Shown here: in pieces, positions 44,298 through 52,916 of the stretch
How positions within the stretch are numbered: position 1 is the stretch's first letter
How the letters are laid out: each line of letters opens with the position of its first letter
Assembly (NCBI RefSeq): GCF_013409365.1
Contig: NZ_JACCBA010000001.1
Location: forward strand, 2,480,001 to 2,544,000
Direction: 5' to 3'
From: Actinomadura luteofluorescens
GTDB taxonomy: Bacteria > Actinomycetota > Actinomycetes > Streptosporangiales > Streptosporangiaceae
DNA length: 64,000 nt
Position numbers and translations under genes: made by a program
The notes under the pieces: generated by a model
The model's input: only the letters and a program-made list of their open reading frames with translations
Told to the model about the DNA's origin: nothing
The model's database searches: none

Positions 44298-45490
44298 CCA
44301 TCGACCGCACGGCGCCCGAGCGCGTCCCGCTGTACGGCCCGGAGTTCGCCAAGGACCCGCAGGCCGCCTACGCGCGGATGCGCGAGCACGGCGACCTCGC
44401 GCCCGTCGAGCTGGCGCCGGGCGTGCCGGCGACGCTCGTCCTCGGCTACGACGCCGCCCTGGAGATCCTGCGCGACCCGGCCACGTTCCCGCGCTGCAGC
44501 GAGGTGTGGGAGGAGGAGGTCGGCCCCGAGTGCCCGGTGCTGCCGATGATGATGTCGCGGCCCAACGCCCTGTTCACCAACGGGACCGTGCACGCCCGCC
44601 TGCGCTCGGTGATCGTCGACAGCATGGACCGGGTCGATCCGGTGTCGCTGCGCGAGGACGTCGAGCGCAGCGCCGACACCCTCATCGACCGGTTCTCCGG
44701 CGACGGCAAGGCCGACCTGCTCGGCCAGTACGCGCGCATGGTGCCGCTGCTGGTGTTCAACGAGCTCCTCGGCTGCCCGCCCGAGATCGGCGACAAGCTC
44801 CTGCGCGGCATGAACGCGATCTTCGACACCGTCTCCGCCGAGGAGGGCAACGCGCTGCTCGGCGAGGCGGCCGGCGAACTGGTCGCGAGCAAGCGCGCCA
44901 ATCCGGGCGCGGACGTGACGTCCTGGATGCTGAGCCACCCCGCCGGGCTCGACGACCTGGAGACGATCCACCAGGTCATCCTGCTGATGGGGGCCGGCAC
45001 CCAGCCGGAGCAGAACCTCATCGCCAACGGCATCCTGCTGCTGCTGTCCGACGACCGCTTCGGCGGCGACCTGTCCGGGGGCGCCCTGCCCGTCGAGGAC
45101 GCGCTCGACGAGATCCTCTGGACCGACCCCCCGATGGCCAACTACGGGACGACCTTCCCCCGCCAGGACATCGACTTCCACGGGTACCGGCTGCCCGCGC
45201 ACCAGCCCGTCCTGGTCAGCTACGCCGCCGCGAACACCGACCCGTCCCGGGGGATCGCCGACCGCCGGGGCAACCGCGCCCACCTGTCCTACGCGGGCGG
45301 CCCGCACACCTGCCCGGTAAGGAGCCACTCCCGGCTCATCGCGTCCGTCGCGATCGAGAAGCTCCTCGACCGGATTCCCGACGTGGAGCTGGCCGTCCCC
45401 GCGGAGCACCTGGAGTGGCGGCCGGGCCCGTTCCACCGGGCCCTGACCGCCCTCCCGGTCACCTTCCCTCCGGACCAGGTCCTTCCGTAG
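44294..45490 (+). CDS. cvnE: Cytochrome P450 of the conservon (CYP157-like) lacking the ExxR arginine
   Basis: 398 residues. The haem-binding cysteine is Cys340 in A-G-G-P-H-T-C-P. The I-helix reads L-L-M-G-A-G-T-Q-P-E-Q. The K-helix where ExxR is expected reads E273-I-L-W276, so the arginine is a tryptophan. CYP157 proteins of Streptomyces conservons are known to lack ExxR in the same way. A second conservon P450 (CYP154) often follows but is absent here. Coupled to cvnD by ATGA. Redox partners and substrate are unknown. Confidence 0.88.
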   Translation: MTIDRTAPERVPLYGPEFAKDPQAAYARMREHGDLAPVELAPGVPATLVLGYDAALEILRDPATFPRCSEVWEEEVGPECPVLPMMMSRPNALFTNGTVHARLRSVIVDSMDRVDPVSLREDVERSADTLIDRFSGDGKADLLGQYARMVPLLVFNELLGCPPEIGDKLLRGMNAIFDTVSAEEGNALLGEAAGELVASKRANPGADVTSWMLSHPAGLDDLETIHQVILLMGAGTQPEQNLIANGILLLLSDDRFGGDLSGGALPVEDALDEILWTDPPMANYGTTFPRQDIDFHGYRLPAHQPVLVSYAAANTDPSRGIADRRGNRAHLSYAGGPHTCPVRSHSRLIASVAIEKLLDRIPDVELAVPAEHLEWRPGPFHRALTALPVTFPPDQVLP

Positions 45491-46862
45491 CGGCGCGCAG
45501 CGCGCCGACGACGGCGGCGAGCTGCGTGACCAGGCCGGCAACGCCGGTCTGGTCGACGCCGTTGACGGTCACGGTGCGCAGCTCGTCCGGCTTGGGCAGC
45601 TTCGCCATGATCTCCGGCAGCGCCGTGATGAGCCGCGCCTGGACGGCCGCGGGCGTCCGCTCGTTCTCCAGCGCGGCGCGGGCGGCGTCCCGCTCCAGGT
45701 CGAGCAGCGCCTGCTCGTGCCGCGACCGGGCCCGCAGTTCGGCCACGGCGGTCTCGCCCTCGGCGCGCAGCCGGGCCAGCTCGTGGTCGCGCTCGATGCG
45801 CAGCCGCCCCGTCTCGGCCTCCTCCTCGTGCCGCTCGCGCTCCATCCGCAGCGCGTGCCGCGTCGTCTCGGTCTGGAGCTCGGCGAACTCGCGGGAGTCG
45901 TCGTGCTCGCGCCGCGTGCGGCGCAGCTTCTCGGCCGCCTCGGTGTCGAACAGCTGCGACTCGTTGCGGGCGCGCAGCTCGGCGAGCTCGCGCTCGTGCT
46001 CCAGCCGCTGCGTCTCCTTTATCCGCGCGGCGGCCATCTCCCGCTGCGCGACGGCCTCCTCGGCCTCCAGCTCCGCCAGCCGCGCGATCTGCCCCTGCTC
46101 GGCGCGGTAGGGCTTCTGCAGGTTCTCCCAGAGCCGCGACGAGCTGACCACGGCCTCCTTGATCTGCACCGTGACGATCCGCAGGCCGAGCCCCTGGTCG
46201 CTGTTGTCCTCGCCCTCGGCGACCGCGCGCAGCCGGGCCGTCAGCTCCTCGATGATCGGCTGCTTGTCGCTGAGGACGTCGCGCACCCCCATCGTGGCGA
46301 CCTTGTCCTTGATCGCCGCTTCCGCCTGCTCGCGGAGCTGGAGGTTCACCAGCCGCATCGGGTCGTCGCCGCCGAAGTCGAGCTTGCGGTAGGCGGTGCC
46401 GAAGTCCTGGATGATCCACTGCACGTAGCCCTGGACGAGCACGCCCTGCAACTCCCGGCAGATGCAGTACGCGTTGATCAGGATCGTCTGCGTCGCGCCC
46501 GGCACCACGAGGAAGGAGTCGGTGGACGGGTTGAACCGGAACGACACCCCGAGGCCGATGTGCAGCGGCTCTTGGCGGCCGCGCCGGGTGTGCACGACGA
46601 ACGCGTTCGGCGGGACGAGCACGTTCTTCCAGCGCCAGAACCCGCTGACCCGGACGTCCACGGGCCCGGGGCCGGGACGGTCGGCGGGCGCCGTGCCGCC
46701 GAGCGCGCGGTCGCGCTTGGCCAGCGGTCCCGGCGCCGGGGCCGCGCCGACCGCGCCGGGGGGCGGCGGTGGGCGGCGCTTGGCCTTCAGGTCGTCCTCC
46801 AGCACCGCCTGCTGCGCGACGACTTTGTCCAGATAACTGTTGCCCTGGTCTGAGGCGCTCAT
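45459..46862 (-). CDS. SPFH/Band 7 (flotillin-like) protein
   Basis: 467 residues. A Pro-rich N-terminus (residues 28-70), an SPFH domain (about 75-255) with V-L-V-P-P-N-A-F-V-V-H-T and V-K-D/T-V-Q-I-K-E-A-V, and a long heptad-type coiled coil (about 255-420, E-L-A-E-L-R-A-R, E-R-E-R-H-E-E-E). No membrane helix is seen. SPFH proteins form oligomeric rings or scaffolds. It converges on and overlaps the P450 gene by 32 bp. Possible roles are membrane-domain organisation or sensing. Confidence 0.8.
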   Translation of the reverse strand: MSASDQGNSYLDKVVAQQAVLEDDLKAKRRPPPPPGAVGAAPAPGPLAKRDRALGGTAPADRPGPGPVDVRVSGFWRWKNVLVPPNAFVVHTRRGRQEPLHIGLGVSFRFNPSTDSFLVVPGATQTILINAYCICRELQGVLVQGYVQWIIQDFGTAYRKLDFGGDDPMRLVNLQLREQAEAAIKDKVATMGVRDVLSDKQPIIEELTARLRAVAEGEDNSDQGLGLRIVTVQIKEAVVSSSRLWENLQKPYRAEQGQIARLAELEAEEAVAQREMAAARIKETQRLEHERELAELRARNESQLFDTEAAEKLRRTRREHDDSREFAELQTETTRHALRMERERHEEEAETGRLRIERDHELARLRAEGETAVAELRARSRHEQALLDLERDAARAALENERTPAAVQARLITALPEIMAKLPKPDELRTVTVNGVDQTGVAGLVTQLAAVVGALRAATEGPGPEGR

Positions 46863-46959
46863 CTCGCTCCCCCGGAATTCGGTGTGGCCGACACATTAAT
46901 GAACCTTTTGCTTGGATGTGTGCGTATTTGCGGTCGTGGTGACACGCGAGGCGACGGCA

Positions 46960-48879
46960 ATGCGCGAAGAGGAACGGCGGGAAGCGGCCCGGACGGACCT
47001 TCCGATGCTCGCGATCGGGGCCGGGGCGATCGCGCTGGTCGTCCTCGCCCTCGTCGTGCGGGCCGGCGGCGCGTTCAGCGAGACCGCGGCGCCGGGGCTC
47101 TCCCAGGCCGGGGCCCTGACCAAGGCCGGCCTGGTGACGGCGCGGCTGGGCGGCGACGTCGCCGCCGTCCTGACGGTCGGATGGCTGCTGGTCGCGGCCG
47201 TGTTCGTGCCCGGCGCGCCCGCCGCGCGCAGGTGCCTGCGCGCCGCGTCGCTCACCGCCACGGCCTGGGCGGCGTGCACGCTGGCACTGATCGTGTGCAC
47301 CGTCCTGGACCTGTTCGGGGTCGGCCCCACCAAGGTCACCGGCGACATGATGCGGACGTTCCTCGTCGAGCTGCCGCAGGGGCGGGCCCTGTTCCTCGTC
47401 CTCGCCGCCACGATCGCCGTGTCGGTCGCGTCGAGCCTCCCGCGCGCCGCCGACGGGGCCGGGTACCTGCTGGCGGGCGCGCTCGCCGGCATGCTGCCGC
47501 CGCTCTTCACCGGGCACGCCGCGAGCGGCGCCGACCACGCCCTCGCCGTCTACAGCCTCGTCGCCCACATCGCGGGCGTCGCGCTGTGGACCGGCGGCCT
47601 CGTCGCCCTGGTCACCCTCGCCCCCGCCGTCGGCGACCGGCTCCCCCGCGTCGCCGAACGCTACAGCGCGCTGGCGCTGGCGTCGTTCGCCGTCGTCGGC
47701 GCCAGCGGCGCGGTGAACGCCTGGGTGCGGCTCGGCGGCCCGCACCTCGGGTCGCGCTACGGCGCGCTGGTCGTCGCGAAGGCCGCCGCGCTCGCCGTCC
47801 TCGGCGCGATCGGCTGGTGGCACCGGCGCGCCACCCTCCCCGCCCTGCGCCGCGGCGGCGCGCGGCCCTTCCTGCGGCTCGGCGCCGTCGAGATCCTCGT
47901 GATGGCCGCGACCATGGCGCTGGCGACCGGGCTGTCCCGCACGCCGCCGCCGGAGGTCGCGCCGGGCTCGCTGGACGTCGTCGCGCTGCGGCTCGGCTTC
48001 CCGCTGCCCGGCCCCGCCGGGGCCGGCCCGCTCCTGCTCGACTGGTGGATCGACCCGCTGTTCCTCGTGCTCATCGCCGCCGGCGCCGTCCTCTACGGGA
48101 CGGGCGCCGCGCGCGTGCGCGACTGGCCGTGGCGGCGGAGCGCGTCATGGGCCGCCGGGCTCCTCGTCGTGCTCCTCGCCACCTGCTGCGGGATCTCCCG
48201 GTACAGCATGGTCCTGTTCAGCGCGCACGCCGCTCAGCACGTCCTGGTCGGCCTGGTGGCGCCGGCCCTGCTGCTGTACGGGGCGCCTCTCCGGCTGGCG
48301 CTGGAGGCGACACGCGGCGAGGGCAGGGCATTGCTCGCCGCCGCCGCCGGGAGCCGGGGACTCCGGGTGCTCACGGACCCCGTCACCGCGTCGGTGCTGC
48401 TCCTGCTCGGCCTCTACGCGTTCCCCAGGTCGCCGCTGCTCGGGGCGTCCCTCGGCAACCACGCCCTGCACTCGCTCGCGCTGGTCGTCTTCCTGGTCGT
48501 CGGGCTCGCCTACTTCCACGGGACGGCCGGGACGCTGATGCCGTTCGCGCTCCTGCCGCTCCACGCCATCGCCGGGATCGCCCTGACGCGGGACGGGACC
48601 GTCCACGGCGGCTGGTACGAGCACCTCGGCCGCCGCTGGGGCGCGCCACCGCTGGACGACCAGCACCTCGGCGCCCTGCTGCTCTGGACGGCGGCCGCCG
48701 CCGTCACCCTCGCCGCCGCGGCGGCCCACGGCCTCTACTGGCGGGGCCCCCGGTCCACGACGCGGCTGAGCGCCTCCACCACCGTCGGGTCGTACTCGGA
48801 GGCCGAGTCCAGCCGCAGCCGCTCCAGCACGGCGGCGCCCCGGTCGCGGTCGGCGGAGTCGCCGACCAGGTCGTCGTAG
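46960..48879 (+). CDS. CopD/CtaG fusion membrane protein (copper transport / cytochrome oxidase assembly)
   Basis: 639 residues from ATG 46960. About fifteen membrane segments. The first half is CopD-like (G-H-A-A-S-G-A-D-H-A-L-A-V, H-I-A-G-V-A-L-W-T-G-G). The second half is CtaG/caa3-type (H-A-A-Q-H-V-L-V-G-L, G-N-H-A-L-H-S-L, L-L-P-L-H-A-I-A-G), with paired histidines in the membrane for copper. The fused form is common in actinobacteria and delivers copper for oxidase assembly. The Ser/Arg-rich tail (last 45 or so residues) overlaps the convergent gene by 145 bp. Confidence 0.88.
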   Translation: MREEERREAARTDLPMLAIGAGAIALVVLALVVRAGGAFSETAAPGLSQAGALTKAGLVTARLGGDVAAVLTVGWLLVAAVFVPGAPAARRCLRAASLTATAWAACTLALIVCTVLDLFGVGPTKVTGDMMRTFLVELPQGRALFLVLAATIAVSVASSLPRAADGAGYLLAGALAGMLPPLFTGHAASGADHALAVYSLVAHIAGVALWTGGLVALVTLAPAVGDRLPRVAERYSALALASFAVVGASGAVNAWVRLGGPHLGSRYGALVVAKAAALAVLGAIGWWHRRATLPALRRGGARPFLRLGAVEILVMAATMALATGLSRTPPPEVAPGSLDVVALRLGFPLPGPAGAGPLLLDWWIDPLFLVLIAAGAVLYGTGAARVRDWPWRRSASWAAGLLVVLLATCCGISRYSMVLFSAHAAQHVLVGLVAPALLLYGAPLRLALEATRGEGRALLAAAAGSRGLRVLTDPVTASVLLLLGLYAFPRSPLLGASLGNHALHSLALVVFLVVGLAYFHGTAGTLMPFALLPLHAIAGIALTRDGTVHGGWYEHLGRRWGAPPLDDQHLGALLLWTAAAAVTLAAAAAHGLYWRGPRSTTRLSASTTVGSYSEAESSRSRSSTAAPRSRSAESPTRSS

Positions 48880-50063
48880 GCGTTGGCGACCTTGATGATG
48901 CGGCCGGCGAGCGGCGGCGGGATCGGCCGCTGCCCGTCGTCGCCGGACGGCTCGCGTCCCGTCCGGTAGGGGTGCGAGGACAGCTGGACGATGTGCGCGA
49001 CCCGGTCCAGCACCCCGGTCTGCTTGATCACCTCGGCGCCGAGCTCGGCGATGCGGCGCTGCTCGGCCGGGGACGCCAGCACCGTCGCGCCGCCCGGGAT
49101 CGGGTCGCCGAGCGACAGCTGCCCGATGTCGTGCATGAGGGCGGCGTACTCCAGTTCGAGCAGCTCCTCCTCCGACATCCCGAGCTCGCGCCCCATCGCC
49201 ACCGCCAGCCTCGACACCCGGTGCGAGTGGCCCGCCTCCACGTACCCGCCGACCTCGGTGACGCGCGACAGCGCCCGGACGGTCTGCAGGTAGGTGGCGC
49301 GGATCCCGGCGTAGCGGCGGAACGCGAACTGCGTCACCAGGATCGGCACCGTGAAGATCAGCAGCGCGGCCTCGCCCATCGCCGTCGTGGCGACCGCGAT
49401 GAGCATGGCGGTCGCGCTGGTCGCGGCGCACAGCGCCATCTTCGCGTCGACCTCGTCGCGCAGCGCGATGCCGAACCGCGCCCGCACGGCCTCCGCGCGG
49501 ATCATCGCGGCGATCAGCATGTCGGTGAAGCAGGACAGCACCACCACGAAGCACATGACGGCCAGCAGCAGCTGCCAGGGCAGGTGCAGGGACAGCAGCG
49601 GGCGGAAGCACAGCGCGACGACCGCGACGGTGAACAGCCGCCGCGCCATCGCGTCGGGCCGCGCCGACCGGCCGACCGCGACGTGCGGCAGCGAGCCGAC
49701 CAGCATCCCGGCCGCGGTGACGGCGACAACCTGGAGCGCGGAGTGCCCGGCGGCCACCACGCCGAGCGGCGCGTCCGGCGCGGCGCCCTCCGGGCCGACG
49801 CCGACCAGCAGCGCGTACCCCATCGCGCCGGCGCTGGCGATCGGCGCGACCTCCCGGTTACCCGGCATCACCATGCGGAACAGCTCGCCCAGCGCGATCA
49901 GCACGCCGAAGATGACCGCCACGTCGGGCTGGCGCAGCCCGACCGCCGCGACCTCGGCGATGGCGACGATCACGAACAGCCCGGCGGTCGCGATCAGCAG
50001 CAGCTGGCCGGAGTCGATGGTCTGCCACGCGGCCCGGTCGCGGGCGCGCGCCTGCCCGCTCAC
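48735..50063 (-). CDS. HD-domain membrane protein (degenerate HD-GYP-like)
   Basis: 442 residues from GTG 50063. The N-terminal half has about eight membrane helices (A-T-A-G-L-F-V-I-V-A-I-A-E, A-M-L-V-G-S-L...). The HD domain has G-H-S-H-R-V, the H-D pair M-H-D-I-G-Q and S-S-H-P-Y-R-T, but no G-Y-P motif. It may hydrolyse a nucleotide second messenger or only bind one. The gap to the next HD-GYP gene is 10 bp, so they form an operon. Confidence 0.82.
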   Translation of the reverse strand: MSGQARARDRAAWQTIDSGQLLLIATAGLFVIVAIAEVAAVGLRQPDVAVIFGVLIALGELFRMVMPGNREVAPIASAGAMGYALLVGVGPEGAAPDAPLGVVAAGHSALQVVAVTAAGMLVGSLPHVAVGRSARPDAMARRLFTVAVVALCFRPLLSLHLPWQLLLAVMCFVVVLSCFTDMLIAAMIRAEAVRARFGIALRDEVDAKMALCAATSATAMLIAVATTAMGEAALLIFTVPILVTQFAFRRYAGIRATYLQTVRALSRVTEVGGYVEAGHSHRVSRLAVAMGRELGMSEEELLELEYAALMHDIGQLSLGDPIPGGATVLASPAEQRRIAELGAEVIKQTGVLDRVAHIVQLSSHPYRTGREPSGDDGQRPIPPPLAGRIIKVANAYDDLVGDSADRDRGAAVLERLRLDSASEYDPTVVEALSRVVDRGPRQ

Positions 50064-50073
50064 CGGTGCCCCG

Positions 50074-51423
50074 TCACTGGCGCACCCCGTCGCCGCCGGC
50101 GATGCGCAGCGGCGCGCTCGGGTCGTCGTGGTCCTGCTGGGTGGTCTCGACGACGTCGTCGTCGGGCAGCACGACCGGCCGCGGCGGCTCCCAGCCCTCC
50201 CGCTCCAGCGCCCGCAGGAACGCCTCCACCATCGCGGGGTCGAAGTGGTCGCCCATCCCGCGGCGCAGCTCCTCGACGGCCTCGTCCTTGGTGCGGGCGG
50301 CCCGGTAGGAGCGGGTCGAGGTCATCGAGTCGAACGCGTCGGCGACGGAGATGACCCGGGCGAACTCGGGGATCTCGTCGCCCGCGAGGCCCATCGGGTA
50401 GCCGCGGCCGTTCATCTTCTCGTGATGGTGCATGATGCCGGCGAGCGCCTCGTCCAGGAAGCCGATCTCGCGGACGATCTCCAGCCCGCGCATCGGGTGC
50501 AGCTGGATCGCGGCGAACTCCTCCTCGGTGAGCGAGCCGGACTTCTGCAGCACCTTGGTCGGGACGCCGAGCTTGCCGACGTCGTGCAGCATCCCCGCGT
50601 ACCGGATGGCCTCGACCCGGTCCGCGCGCATCCCGATCTCCTGGGCGATCATCACCGAGCCGCGGGAGACGCGCTCGGAGTGGCCGCGGGTGTAGAAGTC
50701 CTTGGTCTCGACCGCCTGGCACAGCGCGGCGAGCGTCGCGGCGTGCGCCTGCTGCTGCGCGTACGCCTGGTCCATGGCCCAGCGGGCGATGAACAGCGGG
50801 AGCAGGACGAGCACGGCCGCGAACGGCCCGACCCGCGGCCACAGCCCGGCGATCAGCAGGCCGACCATGCCGTAGCCGAGGCAGCCGACGGCGAGCTGGC
50901 CGCTCTCGCGCAGCAGCTCGCGCGGCGCGGCCTGCCGGCTGAGCAGCAGCACCCCGGCCATCAGCGCCAGGTTCACCAGGACGAAGGCGACCAGCGCGCC
51001 GAGGAACGGCCCGATGACGTTCTCGACCCAGCGGGCCTTCTCGGGGTGGAAGCGGTCACCGTCCAGGAGGTTGAACACCGTCCCGGCCATGAAGCCGCTG
51101 AGCGCGAACTGCGCGCCGTTGAAGAGCCGCTTGACCGGTGCGAGGATCCGCTGACCGGTGACCAGGGCGCACAGGCCGAGCAGCGCGGCGCCGACCGGGC
51201 CGAGCAGCACCACCGACGCCAGGCTGGCGGCGAAGCTCAGCGACACCCTGGCCCGCGTGATGTTCAGCCGCGCGGGCGCCGAGTCGCAGACCAGGAACAG
51301 CAGCGCCAGGACGGCGAGCTTCGACCAGTCGAGATCCGTGAAGGACGACGTCGCGATGAGGCCCGCCGCGAGCGCGACCACACCGCAGACGTACGCCCAG
51401 GCAGCGAGAGGTAGTCCACGCAT
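50074..51423 (-). CDS. HD-GYP domain membrane protein (cyclic-di-GMP phosphodiesterase type)
   Basis: 449 residues from ATG 51423. An N-terminal membrane domain of about seven helices is followed by an HD-GYP domain: H-S-E-R-V, L-H-D-V-G-K-L-G-V-P, H-H-E-K-M-N-G-R-G-Y-P and V-A-D-A-F-D-S-M-T, all catalytic motifs intact. It should be the active member of the pair. The long upstream region has a PHO-box-like repeat. Reaction: c-di-GMP hydrolysis is expected from the family, untested. Confidence 0.9.
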   Translation of the reverse strand: MRGLPLAAWAYVCGVVALAAGLIATSSFTDLDWSKLAVLALLFLVCDSAPARLNITRARVSLSFAASLASVVLLGPVGAALLGLCALVTGQRILAPVKRLFNGAQFALSGFMAGTVFNLLDGDRFHPEKARWVENVIGPFLGALVAFVLVNLALMAGVLLLSRQAAPRELLRESGQLAVGCLGYGMVGLLIAGLWPRVGPFAAVLVLLPLFIARWAMDQAYAQQQAHAATLAALCQAVETKDFYTRGHSERVSRGSVMIAQEIGMRADRVEAIRYAGMLHDVGKLGVPTKVLQKSGSLTEEEFAAIQLHPMRGLEIVREIGFLDEALAGIMHHHEKMNGRGYPMGLAGDEIPEFARVISVADAFDSMTSTRSYRAARTKDEAVEELRRGMGDHFDPAMVEAFLRALEREGWEPPRPVVLPDDDVVETTQQDHDDPSAPLRIAGGDGVRQ

Positions 51424-51486
51424 TGCCGCCCCTCGGGGAGTGACGAGTTGGCAGGCCGCCACCGGGCTCACATGTGCCTGCCGGCA

Positions 51487-51582
51487 CTAGACCCAGGACA
51501 CGCCCTTGGTCATCATCAGCGACGACGACGACGGGACGCTCGGGCGCCGCCCGTGTCCATGCGGTGTCACGCGCTTGAGCAT
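51487..51582 (-). CDS. Possible 31-residue leader peptide
   Basis: ATG 51582 has GGGGAGG 9 bp upstream. The peptide is basic and Ser-rich (M-L-K-R-V-T-P-H-G-H-G-R-R, S-S-S-S-L-M-M-T-K-G-V-S-W-V) and ends 64 bp before the HD-GYP ATG. It may be a leader in the HD-GYP transcript, or chance. There is no homology evidence here. Confidence 0.25.
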   Translation of the reverse strand: MLKRVTPHGHGRRPSVPSSSSLMMTKGVSWV

Positions 51583-51766
51583 GGCTCCTTGCCTCCCCCC
51601 AGCCGAACCGGGCCGACCGGCCTCGCGGCCGGCCACCGGGACCGGTGCGGTCCAGGTCTCCCGGGCGAGCACGTACCCCGAATTCCTCGGAGTGCACGCG
51701 CTCCGTCACTGATTTCGGCATAAGCCTAACGCGGACTGCCCAGGTCACACAGGCGTGCAGGAAAAC

Positions 51767-51794
51767 GTGAGCAAAGCGTGAACCAATCGTCACC
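51767..51794 (-). promoter_or_regulatory. PHO-box-like triple repeat, 11-bp phased
   Basis: On the + strand GTGAGC (51767-51772), GTGAAC (51778-51783) and GTCACC (51789-51794) repeat at exactly 11 bp. On the minus strand two units read GTTCAC and GCTCAC, like the GTTCACC units of actinobacterial PhoP boxes. It is 344 bp upstream of the HD-GYP start. Confidence 0.45.
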
Positions 51795-51802
51795 TTAGGT
51801 GA
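51790..51802. promoter_or_regulatory. TCACCT-T-AGGTGA palindrome
   Basis: A perfect 6+1+6 palindrome overlapping the last unit of the PHO-like repeat, so two regulators might compete for this site. A 13-bp palindrome is also possible by chance. Confidence 0.3.
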
Positions 51803-51846
51803 TCAATTGTCCTGGTTGAAAATCCAATCATCGCCACACTATCCGG

Positions 51847-51898
51847 CCTGCACAAACCGGGTGCACAAACCGCCTGCACAATCTGAATGCACGTGCAT
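51847..51898. repeat. Four-unit array with TGCAC every 13 bp
   Basis: TGCAC begins at 51849, 51862, 51875 and 51888, an exact 13-bp period. The first two units share TGCACAAACCG; the last extends to the palindrome TGCACGTGCA (51888-51897). Non-coding, 73 bp beyond the epimerase stop. It looks like an iteron-type binding array. Confidence 0.5.
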
Positions 51899-51970
51899 CC
51901 GCAAATGCATCAGCGAAATTGAATAAAGGTCGGCGAACGCGGCCCCGAAGCTTTAGGGAGAGTGGACCAA

Positions 51971-52897
51971 TCAGGTGCGGGGCGTGTTCCGTTCCCGCGC
52001 CCAGGCGACCGTCTCCGCGAGCCCTTCGGGCAGGCCCACCGCCGGCTTCCAGCCGAGCGCCTCCCCGGTCCGCCGCGGGTCGACCGCCATCGCCGGCAGG
52101 TCGCCCAGCCGGGGCGGCGCGAACTCCGGGTCGTCCGGCGCGCCCGCCGCCTCGGCGACCAGGGCGTGCAGCTCCCGGTCGGTCGTCTGCAGGCCGGTGC
52201 CCACGTTGAGGCGCAGCCCGCCGCCCGCCTCCCCCGCGGCGCGGGCGAACGCGTCGACCACGTCCCCCACGTAGACGTAGTCGCGGGTCTGGGTGCCGTC
52301 GCCGAAGACCCTGGTCGGACGGCCCGCGAGGAGCGCGTCCGTGAAGATCGAGACGACCCCCGCCTCGCCCTCCGGCGTCTGCCGCGGCCCGTAGACGTTC
52401 GCCAGCGTCAGCGTCGTGAAGTCGATCCCGTGCAGCTGCCGGTACATCCCGGCGTACACCTCGCCGGCGACCTTCGAGGCCGCGTACGGGGACGCGGGCC
52501 GCAGCTCGGCGTCCGGCGGGACGGGCAGCGCGTCCGGCACCCCGTACACGGCGCAGCTGGAGGTGAACACGACCTTGCGGGCGCCCCCCGCCCGCGCGGC
52601 CTCCAGCACGTTCGCCGTCCCGACCACGTTGGTGCGGGCGTCGCCCAGCGGGTCGCCCACGCTGACCCGCACGCTCACCTGCGCGGCCAGATGGAAGACC
52701 ACCTCGGGGCGGCGGGCCGCGGCCCGCTCGGCGAGCGCCGGGTCGGCGACGTCCATCTCCCACAGCTCGACCCCGGAACGGACGTTCGCGCCGGAGGACA
52801 TGTCGTCCACGCCGATGACGTCGTGGCCGTCCGCGAGGAGCCTGTCGACGAGATGGGACCCGATGAATCCGGCCGCGCCGGTGACGAGTGTCAGCAC
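51971..52897 (-). CDS. NAD-dependent epimerase/dehydratase (UDP-glucose 4-epimerase-like SDR)
   Basis: 308 residues. G-x-x-G-x-x-G cofactor motif T-G-A-A-G-F-I-G-S-H at the N-terminus, catalytic S-S-C-A-V-Y-G serine and Y-A-A-S-K tyrosine/lysine pair, and D-Y-V-Y-V-G-D-V substrate-binding segment. An extended SDR sugar-nucleotide enzyme; substrate may be UDP-glucose/galactose or dTDP-sugar. It is downstream of rsrA in the same direction with a 20-bp gap, so it may be part of the SigR transcript. Confidence 0.85.
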   Translation of the reverse strand: MLTLVTGAAGFIGSHLVDRLLADGHDVIGVDDMSSGANVRSGVELWEMDVADPALAERAAARRPEVVFHLAAQVSVRVSVGDPLGDARTNVVGTANVLEAARAGGARKVVFTSSCAVYGVPDALPVPPDAELRPASPYAASKVAGEVYAGMYRQLHGIDFTTLTLANVYGPRQTPEGEAGVVSIFTDALLAGRPTRVFGDGTQTRDYVYVGDVVDAFARAAGEAGGGLRLNVGTGLQTTDRELHALVAEAAGAPDDPEFAPPRLGDLPAMAVDPRRTGEALGWKPAVGLPEGLAETVAWARERNTPRT

Positions 52898-52916
52898 ACC
52901 GGAAAGATACCGGGGG

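Larger units (their letters stand above)
51424..51970. other. 547-bp intergenic region rich in repeats
   Basis: Upstream region of the HD-GYP operon (read leftward). It holds a possible 31-codon ORF, an 11-bp-phased triple repeat, a TCACCT-T-AGGTGA palindrome and a 13-bp-period array, listed separately. The A+T-rich block at 51720-51850 is the most likely promoter area. No full gene is seen. Confidence 0.55.

Noticed and set aside
43701..45490. Conservon duplication or second P450 downstream
   Set aside because: Only one P450 (cvnE) is present, and the SPFH gene follows in the opposite direction.
46884..50354. A 1156-residue open frame on the + strand
   Set aside because: Antisense and out-of-frame shadow of the copper and HD genes in high-G+C DNA. 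Its composition is Arg/Pro/Ala with no domain.
51847..51898. CRISPR array
   Set aside because: The 13-bp period has no spacers of constant length and there is no cas gene.
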